A stretch of DNA of 64,000 bases from Symsagittifera roscoffensis (Eukaryota > Xenacoelomorpha > Acoela > Convolutidae): positions 16,900,660 through 16,964,659 of the forward strand of contig NC_087069.1 in assembly GCF_963678635.1 (NCBI RefSeq). Reading direction: 5' to 3'. This document shows, in pieces, positions 11,062 to 22,300 of the stretch (the stretch's first letter is position 1; every line of letters starts with the position of its first letter). The notes under the pieces were generated by a model, which did not search any database, was not told where the DNA came from, and saw only the letters and a program-made list of their open reading frames with translations. Position numbers and translations under genes: made by a program.

Positions 11062-11870
11062 ATAATTTATACATATTCTTCACTAATAAATTCAAATTAA
11101 AAACTAACCATTCTTTATCCATGTCTCATTTAAATTTTTATTCTTCATCCCACGATCATCTGCAAAAAACACAAAAGAAAAATAAAAATAGAAAACTTCT
11201 CCAAATTCTTTAAAACTATATTAATATTTTGCACCAGCTAAATTCAATAAAATTTATACCATTGTAGTAAATTAATTTATAAATTGTTTCCCCACAAGCA
11301 GTAAATCTAATAATGATGAAAATTTGTAACTTAATTTTTCCCAAAACTAGCAGTAAAATTGAAATCCTATGTAGTAAATTGATAAGACGAAAAGAAGTAC
11401 TAACCTTTTGATATTTTCATTCACTCGCACAAAATTCTATCCAAACTCGCACAGCTCGCCCACGAAGAATTGTTTAAATAATGAATTTCAGTTTTAAGTT
11501 TTCACACTCAACAACTCTAACACACGATAACAAGTTTCAAACTTTCCTTTAACCCGGTTGGAAAGGAATTATATACTAAACAAAACTAACCAACGCAGCT
11601 TACTAAACACCACAACACATAGAAAAACAGCATGACTAAGAAAAGGAAACCAACGGTACCCAAACCGGATTAACCCAGTTTAAAAACTGGATAATTTATT
11701 CTTTTGAAGACTATTATAAAGTCTAAGAAAGAAATAATTAAACACAAAAAAGTCGAAAGACAAACTCAAACCAAAAACAATTTGATTTTTGAAAAAAGGA
11801 CACAACCAACGAAACATAAGAAAAACCACCACAAACCCGACATAAAACGTTATCACATAACAGAACCTCT
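11062..11870 (+). other. AT-rich non-coding tail; possible 3' LTR region, unresolved
   Basis: No coding frame is supported. The A/C-rich bias fades through this stretch. A 3' LTR is expected here, but its partner lies outside the window, so its borders cannot be set. Paired ttaacccggttgg and aaccggattaacccagttt motifs occur at 11,550-11,690. Confidence 0.4.
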
Positions 11871-11977
11871 CACAGAAACCGCACGAAATCATACTCCCAA
11901 TCCTGGCCTAACCAACCAGAGAGGACGTCCTGAGCATGCTCTATAGCCGGCCTAACCCACCGCGCTACATCCACGCT
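11871..11977 (-). repeat. Possible tRNA-derived SINE head
   Basis: On the minus strand, starting near 11,975, the sequence TAGCGCGGTGGGTTAGG resembles a pol III A box in tRNA context (TRGYNNANNGG), followed by a loop and another GGTTAGGCC. No convincing B box (GGTTCGANTCC) follows; the best is a degenerate stretch near 11,890. It is probably a decayed SINE and not a tRNA gene. Confidence 0.3.
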
Positions 11978-12112
11978 TTGTGACCACACTACTATTTTTA
12001 ATAAGAGGTACTCAAGGGTGAGTAACTCTTCAAAATAACCGAACTAAAACAAAAAGCTTTTGTGAAAACAAATAACCAAAATCATAATTAAAACACTGAA
12101 CTAATAAAAAAT

Positions 12113-12589
12113 TTATAAAATGTAAATTATACTTTGCAGTATATAGATCAGCATACAACACCAAAGACGAACATCCAAAGACAAAATGACCCCACTACAC
12201 TCGAAAAAGAATGGCCAACTACAATCAATATGCCGTCCACAATCACAACTCAAAGGATTTAGAGTACGACTTGACTTCGCAGAAAAGGACTTCATTGAAC
12301 TAGACCAATGACCACCTCGATGTTCAAGTATACGTACAGATCCGAGTAACCAGGCATCCCCTCCACGCACAATCTCCACGCCATTCCCAGACAAGGTCAA
12401 ACACAAAAGAAGTTCTCTACATGAAACAGAAAAACCTGTCATAGCCAACCATTCTGAAATCAGATTTGAGTTTGTTGCGAAAACCCAGTCGTTGTCATAA
12501 GAAGACACAACGATTGAACCTGGAACTTCTCTAACAAGAGAACCCAGAAGAAATATGATGTTCGCCAAATACCAACGTCCATCATCCAT
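12113..12589. other. Open stretch of uncertain coding strand
   Basis: The minus strand is open for 158 codons with no recognisable domain. The plus strand, read in a frame with two stops (near 12,309 and 12,498), shows a coding-like pattern: GFRVRLDFAEKDFIELD, then a Cys, then EIRFEF. This loosely resembles the hydrophobic rhythm of a CUB domain. Base composition is slightly GC-richer than the flanks. It may be a decayed exon, but I cannot say which strand. Function unknown. Confidence 0.2.
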
Positions 12590-12640
12590 CCTTTGAATTG
12601 CAGAAAGACAATTCTAAAAAACTCTGTAAAACCCGGATGG

Positions 12641-13051
12641 GTGGAACCTGATCTAAACTACATTTTATGATTGGATAAATTAGATATTTTACCACTGTAA
12701 AGTATTTAATATTAACCAATCATGGTCCATCTAACTAACAACCCACTTATCTGTAAGTGCTGAAATTACTTGTAATTTCAGCACCAGAGAGATTTGAATT
12801 TAACTTAGAAATTAGTTGTCTCTCCAAGAGAACTTCAGCAGCCGCAACAAACCAGTATACCCTAGATCTATTGAGCCTAGCAGAGACTAGTTAAACAACC
12901 TGAGACTAGATAGTGTAAGAGTAAGATTAGGATCGGTATTAGACTAAGAAGTTGCACGAATCTATCCGGCCGAAAATAAGATAGCGTGACGAGCAGACGG
13001 TGTACCCTATCCGAAATTACTCTATGAGTTAACCACATCGGTCCTAACTCA
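12641..13051 (+). repeat. Left inverted-repeat arm
   Basis: Matches the reverse complement of 14,187-14,599. It contains a perfect 28-base palindrome at 12,757-12,784 (13-base arms gtgctgaaattac, 2-base loop); the right arm carries the same hairpin with one mismatch. Confidence 0.85.
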
Positions 13052-13309
13052 ACAGTCTTAAAATATATCCGAATTATATTGTTCAATCTGACTTTTTACT
13101 TCAGTAAGTCCATATAAATTTTGTATAAACCCTTTTATAACCCTCTGTAGCCTGGTCAAAAACCAAAGCAACAGCACTATGATTTAAGTCTTAACTTTAT
13201 CAGAGGTGGCCTAGTTTTTGCTGGGGTGCTTTAATGGGAAAAAGCACTTTTTAAATAATTTTTTATACTTTTTTCATGACAAAAGAAACTTAATGGAAAC
13301 TTTTCGCAG

Positions 13310-13464
13310 CCATAACCACAAGGATGACTCATGCAGCTCAGAGGACTGACGTGGCGGCCGACAAAGTGGGATACCTCAAGGTCACAGTGGTGGTGCTCAA
13401 TGGACTACTTGCTGTGTGGACCGCAGCTCAGTTGAAACTGGGGTGGGTGCACCAGCTCATATAG
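13310..13464 (+). pseudogene. Exon-like fragment paralogous to the SLATT-like gene
   Basis: GC-rich island in AT-rich DNA, preceded by an acceptor-like ttttcgcag ending at 13,309. In phase from 13,312 it encodes 50 codons ending at TAG 13,462-13,464, with a hydrophobic helix VTVVVLNGLLAVWTAAQLKL then GW. It aligns without gaps to the second TM of the gene at 19,388-27,872: DK, then V-L, V, T, Q, L and W fall in the same columns (DKAKDVSASIIVLSS against DKVGYLKVTVVVLNG). Neither the 5' nor the 3' part of the protein is nearby. A GTGGGT just before the stop could be a donor. It is likely a captured or relic exon lying between inverted-repeat arms. Confidence 0.4.
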
Positions 13465-14186
13465 ACTTGATTTTCAACTTCTTAAACCCCCTTTTTTGCC
13501 TTATTTTGGGTCAACATTTGACTTATTTGGCATATTAATTACCTAATTTTTCCTTAACTTGGCCGTCTGCTTGACTTCTTGTGCTTTTTTTTTACTATCG
13601 CGACATAACTGTGCTGATGGTTGTCCTGCCTTTCAGTAATTCCAGACTTTTGCAATCAAAGTTTGGTATATCCAAAACGCAGCGACTGAAACTTAGTATT
13701 TCCTGTTTTCTGGGCCAAAAAATTGATCGAAGCTTTAGCAACCTAAAAGATTTTTTGACCGGTCTGACTAAAACCGGGATATAAGAGACTTGCACGACCG
13801 ACGAAAAAGTGTCCGCAACCGGCGTAACTTCCATTTGCTGTATCCCGTGTCGCGGTCCACAGAATAAGTCTCGACTGAATATGGTCGCGCAAGTACATGG
13901 TGCAATTGAAAACTCGCAGTCTCGCCAAGGTTACTGAAACTTGCGAAAATGCTACTTGATTCGCACCGCGGTAGTGTCACAAAATCGTGACTTAAACACA
14001 GCTCGATGATGAGACCCGATGTTTCTCATGATACTAAAAGTAAATTTTACCACTTTTCCATAAATATGGTTTGCAAGTTTAACGATTTAGTTACATGTTT
14101 AACAGAGAATCTAAGCAACATTAAATGATTCAGTATCATAGAATATGGTTCAGTACAAATACATTGCCGAGAAAGAGTGATTATTA

Positions 14187-14599
14187 TGAGTTAGGACCGA
14201 TGTGGTTAACTCATAGAGTAATTTCGGATAGGGTACACCGTCTGCTCGTCACGCTATCTTATTTTCGGCCGGATAGATTCGTGCAACTTCTTATAGTCTA
14301 ATACCGATCCTAATCTTACTCTTATACTTTCTAGTCTCAGGGTGTTTAACTAGTCTCTGCTAGGCTCAATAGATCTAGGGTATACTGGTTTGTTGCGGCT
14401 GCTGAAGTTCTCTTGGAGAGACAACTAATTTCTAAGTTAAATTCAAATCTCTCTGGTGCTCAAATTACAAGTAATTTCAGCACTTACAAATAAGTGGGTT
14501 GTTAGTTAGATGGATCATGATTGGTTAATATTAAATACTTTACAGTGGTGAAATATCTAATTTATCCAATCATAAAACATAGTTTAGATCAGGTTCCAC
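14187..14599 (-). repeat. Right inverted-repeat arm
   Basis: Reverse complement of 12,641-13,051, including the region around the gccggatagattcgtgcaac block. Differences are single substitutions and small indels, suggesting a fairly recent origin. Confidence 0.85.
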
Positions 14600-14934
14600 T
14601 TATACGTCTGATTTGGGCAAACATTACCACGAAGTATCAGGCAACACCGTGTATTGTGAAAAACTAATATTGAAAGTTTAGTTGCGGGTAGTTTATTTAT
14701 CTCCTGGGTCGCACAATATCGCAACGTATCTCTTTGTAGTAGCACTTTTTCACGCCAAATGTTTTTTTTCGGTTGAGAAAAGTCCTTCTTTATCCTTATT
14801 GGTTCCCGATGGCCGCGACTTAAGTCGCATACCTCGGCCCGGGAACGTTGGATTACGTTTATATATTATGACCACCAATCATTAAGTTTTATCAAGTGTT
14901 TTTTGGTTGAATAAGCAACAGAATTCAAAGTGTA

Positions 14935-15440
14935 TAACGAGACTGCTCGTATCAGGGAGAGCCCTGATTGTTCCAACTACCTTTATAGGCCTATGAAGCA
15001 CAGTTCGCCCGCAACAAGTGATGCATTTTATACCTTTTTTGAGATTTTTCATTTTCCCCGGTACTCCATAAAAAACCCAAAGTGATAGATTTTGTTCCTA
15101 GTAAAGGATCAGTTACGAGAAATAGCCTGCTTCAACCAATTTAGAACGACTTCATGGGCGAACTAAATCTCAGCTTACGCACTTATAATAATTGCTCGTT
15201 GGTTGTCTCAAATTGGCCAAACTGGCAATCTTTAAACCCCCATAACTTTTCGAAAAAGGATCACAGATGAAATATCTTTTTAAATTTCAGCTTAAAACAA
15301 CAATACTTTTCGGCTGATACAAAAAAAACGTAAAAAATGGCTAGTTTAAAAATCTAAATTCAACTGGAGCAAAAAAATACTCCGCGCACAAAATTTCCGT
15401 CACTGTCTTCAAAGGTCGGAACAATAAAGGCCTAAAATAA
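14935..15440 (+). repeat. Interspersed repeat family R, copy 1
   Basis: It starts around gactgctcgtatcaggg, with ccctgattgttcc after it, and ends with aaaggtcggaaca near 15,420. It matches the copy at 22,870-23,290 in order and orientation, including acccccataacttttcgaa near 15,235. The ends suggest an inverted pair (aatattccgac / gtcggaatatt), i.e. a non-autonomous DNA element. Confidence 0.6.
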
Positions 15441-16649
15441 ACCGTTTATCGGAGTAAATTTTTGGATCATAATCCATTACACATAAGTCGAGCGCCTCGA
15501 ACCGGGTCTTCTTTATAAAGGTGTCCTTTACCTCTTTTTGTCACTAATTTTGCTTCTTTGTTCTTTCTTGGTGTTTTTAATTGCTTCGAAGAACAATTTT
15601 TTGACAAGCTTATTCACCTATTTGCTGATTCATTAGCTCTTCATCAATGCGCTTCCACTGCTTTGTTTTTAATTGATAAAAATTTTTGTGGTCGGGGTGT
15701 TTTTTATTCTTGGATGATTCTATACTCTGAAAGCAAATTATGCAAATTCTGAGATTTTGTCATTGATATTTGTAAAAATAAATAATCTGAGGGTAGTCAA
15801 TTTGGCCATTTTTGGAAAACAACGAGCAATTTGCTTAAAGTAATCAATTCGTTTCTAGTCGGCGAGTTGTTGGGCTCAAAAAATAATCACGACAAGTTAA
15901 TTGGTCCATAAATTGCGTCAAAAAAGTGATTGCTTTTTTTACAAGGCGTGCAGGGATATTTAAAAAACAGAAAAATGTTCAAACTACTTCGATGAAATTA
16001 CTGTCAAATTAATGTATGCCGCAAACTCTTTCTTGCCGTAAATTGAAACATTCCCCAAACTTACCCAGATGCGTGCAAAGGCTGGACAAATCAGGATTTT
16101 GCTTTGATACAGACAGTCTGTTAGGCTGTTTTTGTTCCAGCCATTTGAAAAATTGGGAGAAACTTCGTATTCGGGTGGATTTTAATTTTTATTCTACGGA
16201 AAAGCGGAAAATCAGGTAAACAAAAAATCATCGGAATGGAACCAGTGGTTTATCATATAAAAGTATTTTCAGTCGTGATTGAAAAAACATTCCAAAAACG
16301 AGTGTTGAGAAAAACCAAGGTGAAATTTTTATTTATTTTGGTCTAGTTTTGAGAAAATAAGGCGAGCGAGCAGACTTTGTGCTTAATTTAGGCCGTGAAA
16401 ATTTATGGCGTGTAGAACTTCAGAGATGAAAAGACAGTGTAGTGTCGATCGCTGCAATCACGTTTCTTTTTTCGGCCATCACATCACGTACGCATCATCT
16501 AAAATCTGGAGATTGAGCTTTGGTCTCGGTAGTCTGAAAAGATCCAGTTTTGCTATTGATTGTCTAAAAACACCAAAATGTGGCCACCAGAGCGTGGATA
16601 TGAAACAATAATTTGGACCCGGTTTCTCTGATCTATTTTTATTTAACTT

Positions 16650-17495
16650 GTTTTTGTGTCCACTTTTGTACCGAAAGTAACGGAATATTTGTGCTCGGGG
16701 TAGTTTGTTTTTCTTCAGACACTTTTCGACTTTTTAATTAGCTATTTTTGACAGTTTTTTGATATCATTCAAAAAGAAATTTTGTCCTGGGCTTCAGTTT
16801 GAAAGATATTTTACCTGTGATTCTTTTTCGTAAAATTATGAGGGTTAAAAGATTGCTATTTTGGTCAATTTGGGACATTAACGCGCGATTTATTTCGCGC
16901 TATTGACGCGTAAGCGGAGATTTAATCCGTCTTAGAAATTGTTCCAAATAGGTTGAAGGAAGCTTAATTGTCATAATTGATGCGTAAATAGGAGCGAAAT
17001 TTGTCATTTTGTCCTTTATATGGCGTGGATGATTTTTTTAAACAAAAAACTCCAATTTTTGTTTTTATGTGGCGTGTTGCTGAATGGTTTTCACAAAAAA
17101 ATCTCATTTTTTTTCTTCAGACAGTTTTCGACTTTTTTGAAATTGCCATTTCTGACAGATTTTTTTTCATTCAAAAGGTATTGTAGTGCTGCGCTTAAAC
17201 TTCAAAAGATATTTTACCTGAGATCATTTTTCATAGGGGATTAAAGATTGTCATTTTTGTTAAGGGAAGAATATGTTCCATAAATGATTTGTTAATAGAA
17301 GCGAAATGTATAACTTTGTACTTAATATGGCGTACGGGGGGTTGATTTTACAAAAAATCTCAAATTAAAAAAAACTTTATTTTAGTTTCATAACGTTTAA
17401 TTTTTGCATGTTATTAAGCTCCATTGACCTCAAAGGTCAGTCGGAATATTCAAAGCTCCACCTGATACCAGCAGTCTTGTTTGTTTTAGTTGGAA
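16650..17495 (-). repeat. Interspersed repeat family R, copy 2 (inverted)
   Basis: Reverse-orientation copy: cagtcggaatattcaaagc near 17,440 then accagcagtctt near 17,472 are the complement of the start of copy 1. It appears to contain two nested partial units (about 16,650-16,975 and 16,975-17,260), each with a ggcgt block followed by a T-rich run. Confidence 0.55.
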
Positions 17496-18637
17496 CGATA
17501 AAACACGATCTGCCAACTCTGCGCTGATTCGATATCGCAAAATGAGTTCACACACGGACATTTTCAGTCTCATTCTTGATTGCATGAGCGGAAAAGGTAG
17601 GCGAATCATGAAAACATGGTGAGGTCTTGCAAGTAATCATTGCTTTTAGAGAGTTGTAAGAAGTTGGAACAGAGAAAAATTATTAGAACGAGCAAATGAA
17701 CTATTTTAGACAAATTTTGCACGCAAATGATCTTTTTTTGACAAAAATTAGGTCTCAAGGTCACCTAAAAGTTCAAATTGGTTCAAATTATTTGCAAAAT
17801 TTTATGTAATTAGGCTTATTTACTTAGCATTCGGTTACACCTCTAGACTGCGTAACTTCAAAACAATTTCTTCAAAATCAATTGAAACGCAAAATAAATG
17901 AAACAGTAAGAAATACTAAATTTGGTTTTGTAGTAGTGACACAGACCAAAGTGTTCTTCACAATTTCACACTTAGGTTGATCGTTTTTCATCGTACAGCT
18001 CAAAATTATCCGTAGATGGCTCGGAATGGTTGAAAACAACCCATGGGAAAAACGAAAAACTTTCCTTTTGTAACATTCGTGGAATGAGCAAAGTTTTTAA
18101 AAAAATTTTCGTTTTTTACCGAAAAACGGATAAACTCCTCTAGATCAAATTCATCAATGGCGTGAACAGAATTTCCAATGTTTTTGGTTTTTTCTATTTT
18201 TCCACATGCTTTAGGGAAAACTTCTACTCATTTGATTTTTTCAACAAAAACACAAGTGGAACAAGACTGCGCGTATCAAGATGAAGTCTTGAATAATCCG
18301 ACTGTCATTTCACTTTGATACTAAAGCCGAATTGGTGAGGGGGTGCGGACGCTTGTCTTCTTAAGAAGTTTGATCCAACGCTACAAATTGTCCCATATGG
18401 GATTTTCTCCAAAATTTTCAAAGCACGACTTCGTCACCTTTCTTTTTTTAGCACAGATCAAACTAAAACTTGAGTTGTAAGAACTTCAATGTCGTCTTCA
18501 TGTCCTAAAAGCCTGTCATATATCAAGCAAATTAAAATTGACTACCGGACTGTTTTTTTAAATAGTGGTTTGGTCTCATTTTTTACTCTAGTCTACAATC
18601 TGTCATGTTAACCCATAGTTTATATAAAACTTCAAAT

Positions 18638-19031
18638 CAGGGGCGGATCTAGGATTTTCTCGAGGGGGAGGGCGGATTTTCAAAAAATTTTCGAAAATTT
18701 GTCGAGCTTTTTTTAGGTCGACCAAATTGATTTTTCGAGCTTTCCCAAAGCACTGTTTTGCCCCTATTTAAGCCAAATTTTCTGCACTGCAGGCAGGCAA
18801 AATTTTGAAAAATTTTGACGAAAAAATTGCGTTTTTTCGGCGCGCGCTCCCCCCTCAAAACTAGTATATATTGGCGCCGGAAGCGCCTTTAGAAAATTTT
18901 TAGGGTCCATCACCAAAAACGGATATCTCAAAATAGTACTAAGGGGGGACCCTTTGGGTCGGCAGGGGGTCGAATCCCGCAGGGGGGGGGGGCGTCCACA
19001 GACCCCCCCCCCTCCTCTAAATCCGGCCCTG
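18638..19031 (+). mobile_element. hAT-type MITE, copy 1
   Basis: Bounded by CAGGGGCGGATCTAGG and AAATCCGGCCCTG (inverted ends). The flanking octamers cttcaaat and ctccaaaa agree at 6 of 8 positions, so an old 8-bp target duplication is plausible. The interior holds gcgcgctccccc and a hexamer-rich G/C block near 18,960-19,010. Confidence 0.7.
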
Positions 19032-19369
19032 CTCCAAAAATAGATGAAGAATTGTTTTGAAATTGTTTAGCCGATTTTGGAAGAAAACGGAAAATTTATG
19101 CTTGGGGTAGTTTTTCATTCAGTCATTTTTGGCGATCGAAATAATAGTTGTTATTATAATTCATTGAAGATATTGACTCCCTGAAATCAAATGCAAAAAA
19201 AAACATTTCAGCTCCGATCAGTTTTTGCTAAGTTATGGGAATTTAAAAATTGCTAATTTGACCATGCTCTACGGCATGTGAGTTATTTTAAGACAGCGTT
19301 TAAGACTTTTTTTATACATTGAACTTAGATACACTTGCGAAAAAATTGCTAAGAATGATAACGCAATAA

Positions 19370-19387
19370 TCTGCTGCAGCTGGAGAC
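19370..19387 (+). promoter_or_regulatory. Splice-acceptor-like AG just upstream of the SLATT-like start codon
   Basis: ctgctgcag ends at 19,379, eight bases before the ATG at 19,388. No upstream exon is evident. Such a site fits either a 5' UTR intron or a trans-splicing acceptor for a spliced leader. Similar AGs precede the ATGs at 26,342 (14 bases) and 38,148 (4 bases). Confidence 0.4.
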
Positions 19388-22300
19388 ATGGGCGTGTCTG
19401 AGTTCTTCGAGTCGTGCTACAAAGAAGAAATGCACATAGGCAAGACAGAGCCATCAGTGCCTGCAGCTATCTACAGACGGAGAAACAGGCGGGTATTTTC
19501 TGCTGAAACAACCCAACCATAATGAGAGAAAGAAAAGATGAATGGTCGAAGTTGAACGAAATTGAAAAAAATGGGGGGGGGGGTTGTCTGCAAACAGAGT
19601 TTTTTTTGTTTGTTTTTGGCGATGGTGAAGGCTGATTATAAAACAGAAAATACCCAAGCAGGAAGAACAAGAAGAGGTCAAACCCCTACGACATATACTC
19701 CAGAGCATTCACGTTCAACTACGGAGGCAAGTTAACTTTCATGCTAAAAGAAAAAGGGGTCTTTCGAAGACTGTTTACACCAAACTTCTCTTCATACACA
19801 TATTTTTTATTTGTTTAATCGAGAGCAGTCACAATCGTCTACAGTGAAAAGCTTTTTGTAAAAATGTTGAAGATGGAGCTGGCATAGATATATTTTGAAC
19901 TCCGTTATCAAAATCAGAAAAATGAGAAATGTTACGTCAAAATCTCCCACGCCGCACCAGTCTTGCTTTAATATCGCTTTTACACAACACAATAAGATCT
20001 TATTTGGAGCGGTTTTTGTTCCTCCAGCAATTAATTAGGTTCCCGTACGCTAAAAAGGCCTCAGCCCGTGAATTTTTTTAAAAAAAACTATCTAATAAGG
20101 TAAGGTACTACTTATGAAAGGTAAATATTGTTCGATTGTCTTTGGATTCACCTTGTTATAGTAGCTGCAGGCCTTCACATGCCAACCCGCCCCTCCTCCT
20201 CCTTTCGACAACACAACATCGACATCAAGTCACCCCGAACATCCCAAGCAGTCGACAACGAACCAGACGAGACAATAACCAGTCGCGCGGGTCACTTCGA
20301 TGCCCGAATGCCCAACATGCCGCGACAGTCGGACTCGAATACAGTCGGATACAGGATAGACACGAGACGTATGCTAGGTCAAATGCTGACAAAATACAGG
20401 TTTTTCTTTAGCGCTTTTTAAAGGACAGATTTTAAGAGGCGTTTATTTATGCGCTGGGAGCAAAAAAAAAGTTCAACTAAGCAAAAAGTTTTCCAAAAAC
20501 GTTGAATTCTGTCTCGCTACTTTTGTTTTTGCTCAAATACAGCTTTTAATAAAATCAATTTTTTTTCGTTATAGTCAAATAACCGCCCCCACCCGCCGCT
20601 CCAGCTCCTAGGAAAAACTCCTTGATATCGCCGCGCTGGAAACAAGAAAGATTTTGCTATTGCACCTTTTTTGTTCCACTTTGAAAAAAATGTTCACACA
20701 AACTACATTTCAACGTGTAGTGAAACTGGGACAATTTTTTTGTTCAGATACAGGAAAGATTTGTTCATGCACCTGGCAAAGCACTACTACAGTCTGAGTC
20801 TGTCCTGTTTCTATATGCCACTGCTGCTACTGGGCAGTGCAAACACCATCATGGCCTCCATCACAATGTTTGACAAGGCCAAGGACGTGTCAGCCTCCAT
20901 CATCGTGCTGTCTTCTGTCTCTTCTGTTTTGACAGGTAAACTGACGATGAGCGCGAAGTTTGCAAGTTCGTTTGTTTATTCACAATTTTATAATTTTCGG
21001 TTCTAAACGAGCATAGCTTACATTAGCCAATTAGAGCAGACTATAGAAGTTCGTAACTCTTCTGTTTCCGAAATATTACCGTCCCCCAACACATGCAAAA
21101 AGATTTATTGCTTACTTTTATACACGTAGTTCAATTGTTATAAAATGGGTAATTAGCTACATTGCGCAATTAAAAACATGTTTTTTTTTTAAAAAAAATG
21201 GTAAAATCAATGGTAACCCTTCAATATAAATGGAATGTGGTGGGGAATCAGTAGAAGTGTTGAACAATCGGTAGAACTGATGAACAATTGTTATATAAGT
21301 GCTAAGTTTCTGTCAGTTTTTATGACAGACTTAGAGAGATTAATGCTTAAGAGTTGATGGATGTATTTCATAAAACTTTTATAAAGGTCGTGAAAAATTT
21401 TTTTCCATTTTTTTTTCGGGTAAAGTCTAAAATTTTGAGTACGCTCAAAATTATTTTTTCACGGTTTGATTTTCAATTTCTTTTTAAGCTCAGTTTCTTT
21501 TCCTAGATAAAAGTAAGGCAAACTGCACTATCGAACAGCAAAACTGCAAAAGTCATTTAATCGATTTCAAATTTCGAAAACGTGATCGATTTTTAGTTTT
21601 GAAAAAGGACTTCAATTGTCAGATTTCCCTGTGGAATAAAAACCGTACGTATATGCAATTTTCTCAAATTAGATAAACTTTACAAAAAAGTGCCATTCAC
21701 AAAGTGTTTTTAAATTTCGAAGTAATTTAAGCCATCATTATTTGTTTTGAAATTCGAACGCCATTTTTTTAAAAAAGCAAGTCTGTGTTTTTTTCTAACT
21801 CCCTGCGTTGAATGACTATTTTCCCAGCAACCAGTTGGCTATTTTTTGTACCTCAGCTAGATTAAACACCAACAAGGTGTTCGTATCAACAAAGTTGAGC
21901 AGAAATCATTATTGTCTACTCAAACACTCTAGTCAGACATTATTCTTTGGTAACTGCTAAAAGTATAAAATTCTCCAGGATTGGTTTTTTAATTCATTTT
22001 TTGACACATTTTTTGACACTAATTCCTTTAAAATAAGCAAAAAAGTTTTTTTTTTTAGAAAAAAGGAGCAAACGTTTTGGCCGAACAATATTGTCTTTGG
22101 CTGATTAGAGCATTTTGTGCTACTCAATTCTAAAATAATTTTTAGTGGAACTAACAATATGAGTCGTAATTTATTTCTATATTTAAATCTACCGTTAGTA
22201 GTTTTGCGAGAAAGCTGCAGTTTTCTTGGTTCCTTGCAAAACTGTTTGGTAGATTTGTATTTATTTTTCGCAGAAAGATTACATTCGCATGTAAATGAAA

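Larger units (their letters stand above)
12641..14599. mobile_element. 2-kb element with about 411-bp terminal inverted repeats
   Basis: Left arm 12,641-13,051 and right arm 14,187-14,599 are inverted copies of each other with only scattered mismatches, as read by eye. The outer ends are GTGGAACCTGATCTAAACTA and its complement; the inner ends carry TGAGTTAGGACC. No clear target-site duplication was seen. The 1.1-kb interior is unrelated to the arms and includes an exon-like fragment at 13,310-13,464. It could be a non-autonomous DNA transposon with long TIRs, or two solo LTRs in opposite orientation. Confidence 0.75.
14600..19387. other. Intergenic stretch filled with decayed interspersed repeats
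   Basis: No supported gene. It contains copies of two repeat families annotated separately (CTCGTATC/AATATTCCGAC family and a hAT-type MITE). Short open frames here lie in repeats and have no coding signature. Confidence 0.6.

Noticed and set aside
11941-11977. Functional tRNA gene
   Set aside because: Only an A-box-like stretch; no B box and no cloverleaf can be drawn.
12113-12589. 158-codon minus-strand frame as a gene
   Set aside because: No domain, no splice context, and the opposite strand looks at least as coding-like. Kept only as an uncertain stretch.
16405-16611. 68-codon Cys-containing frame
   Set aside because: No splice signals, no recognisable motif, and it lies in repeat-rich intergenic DNA.
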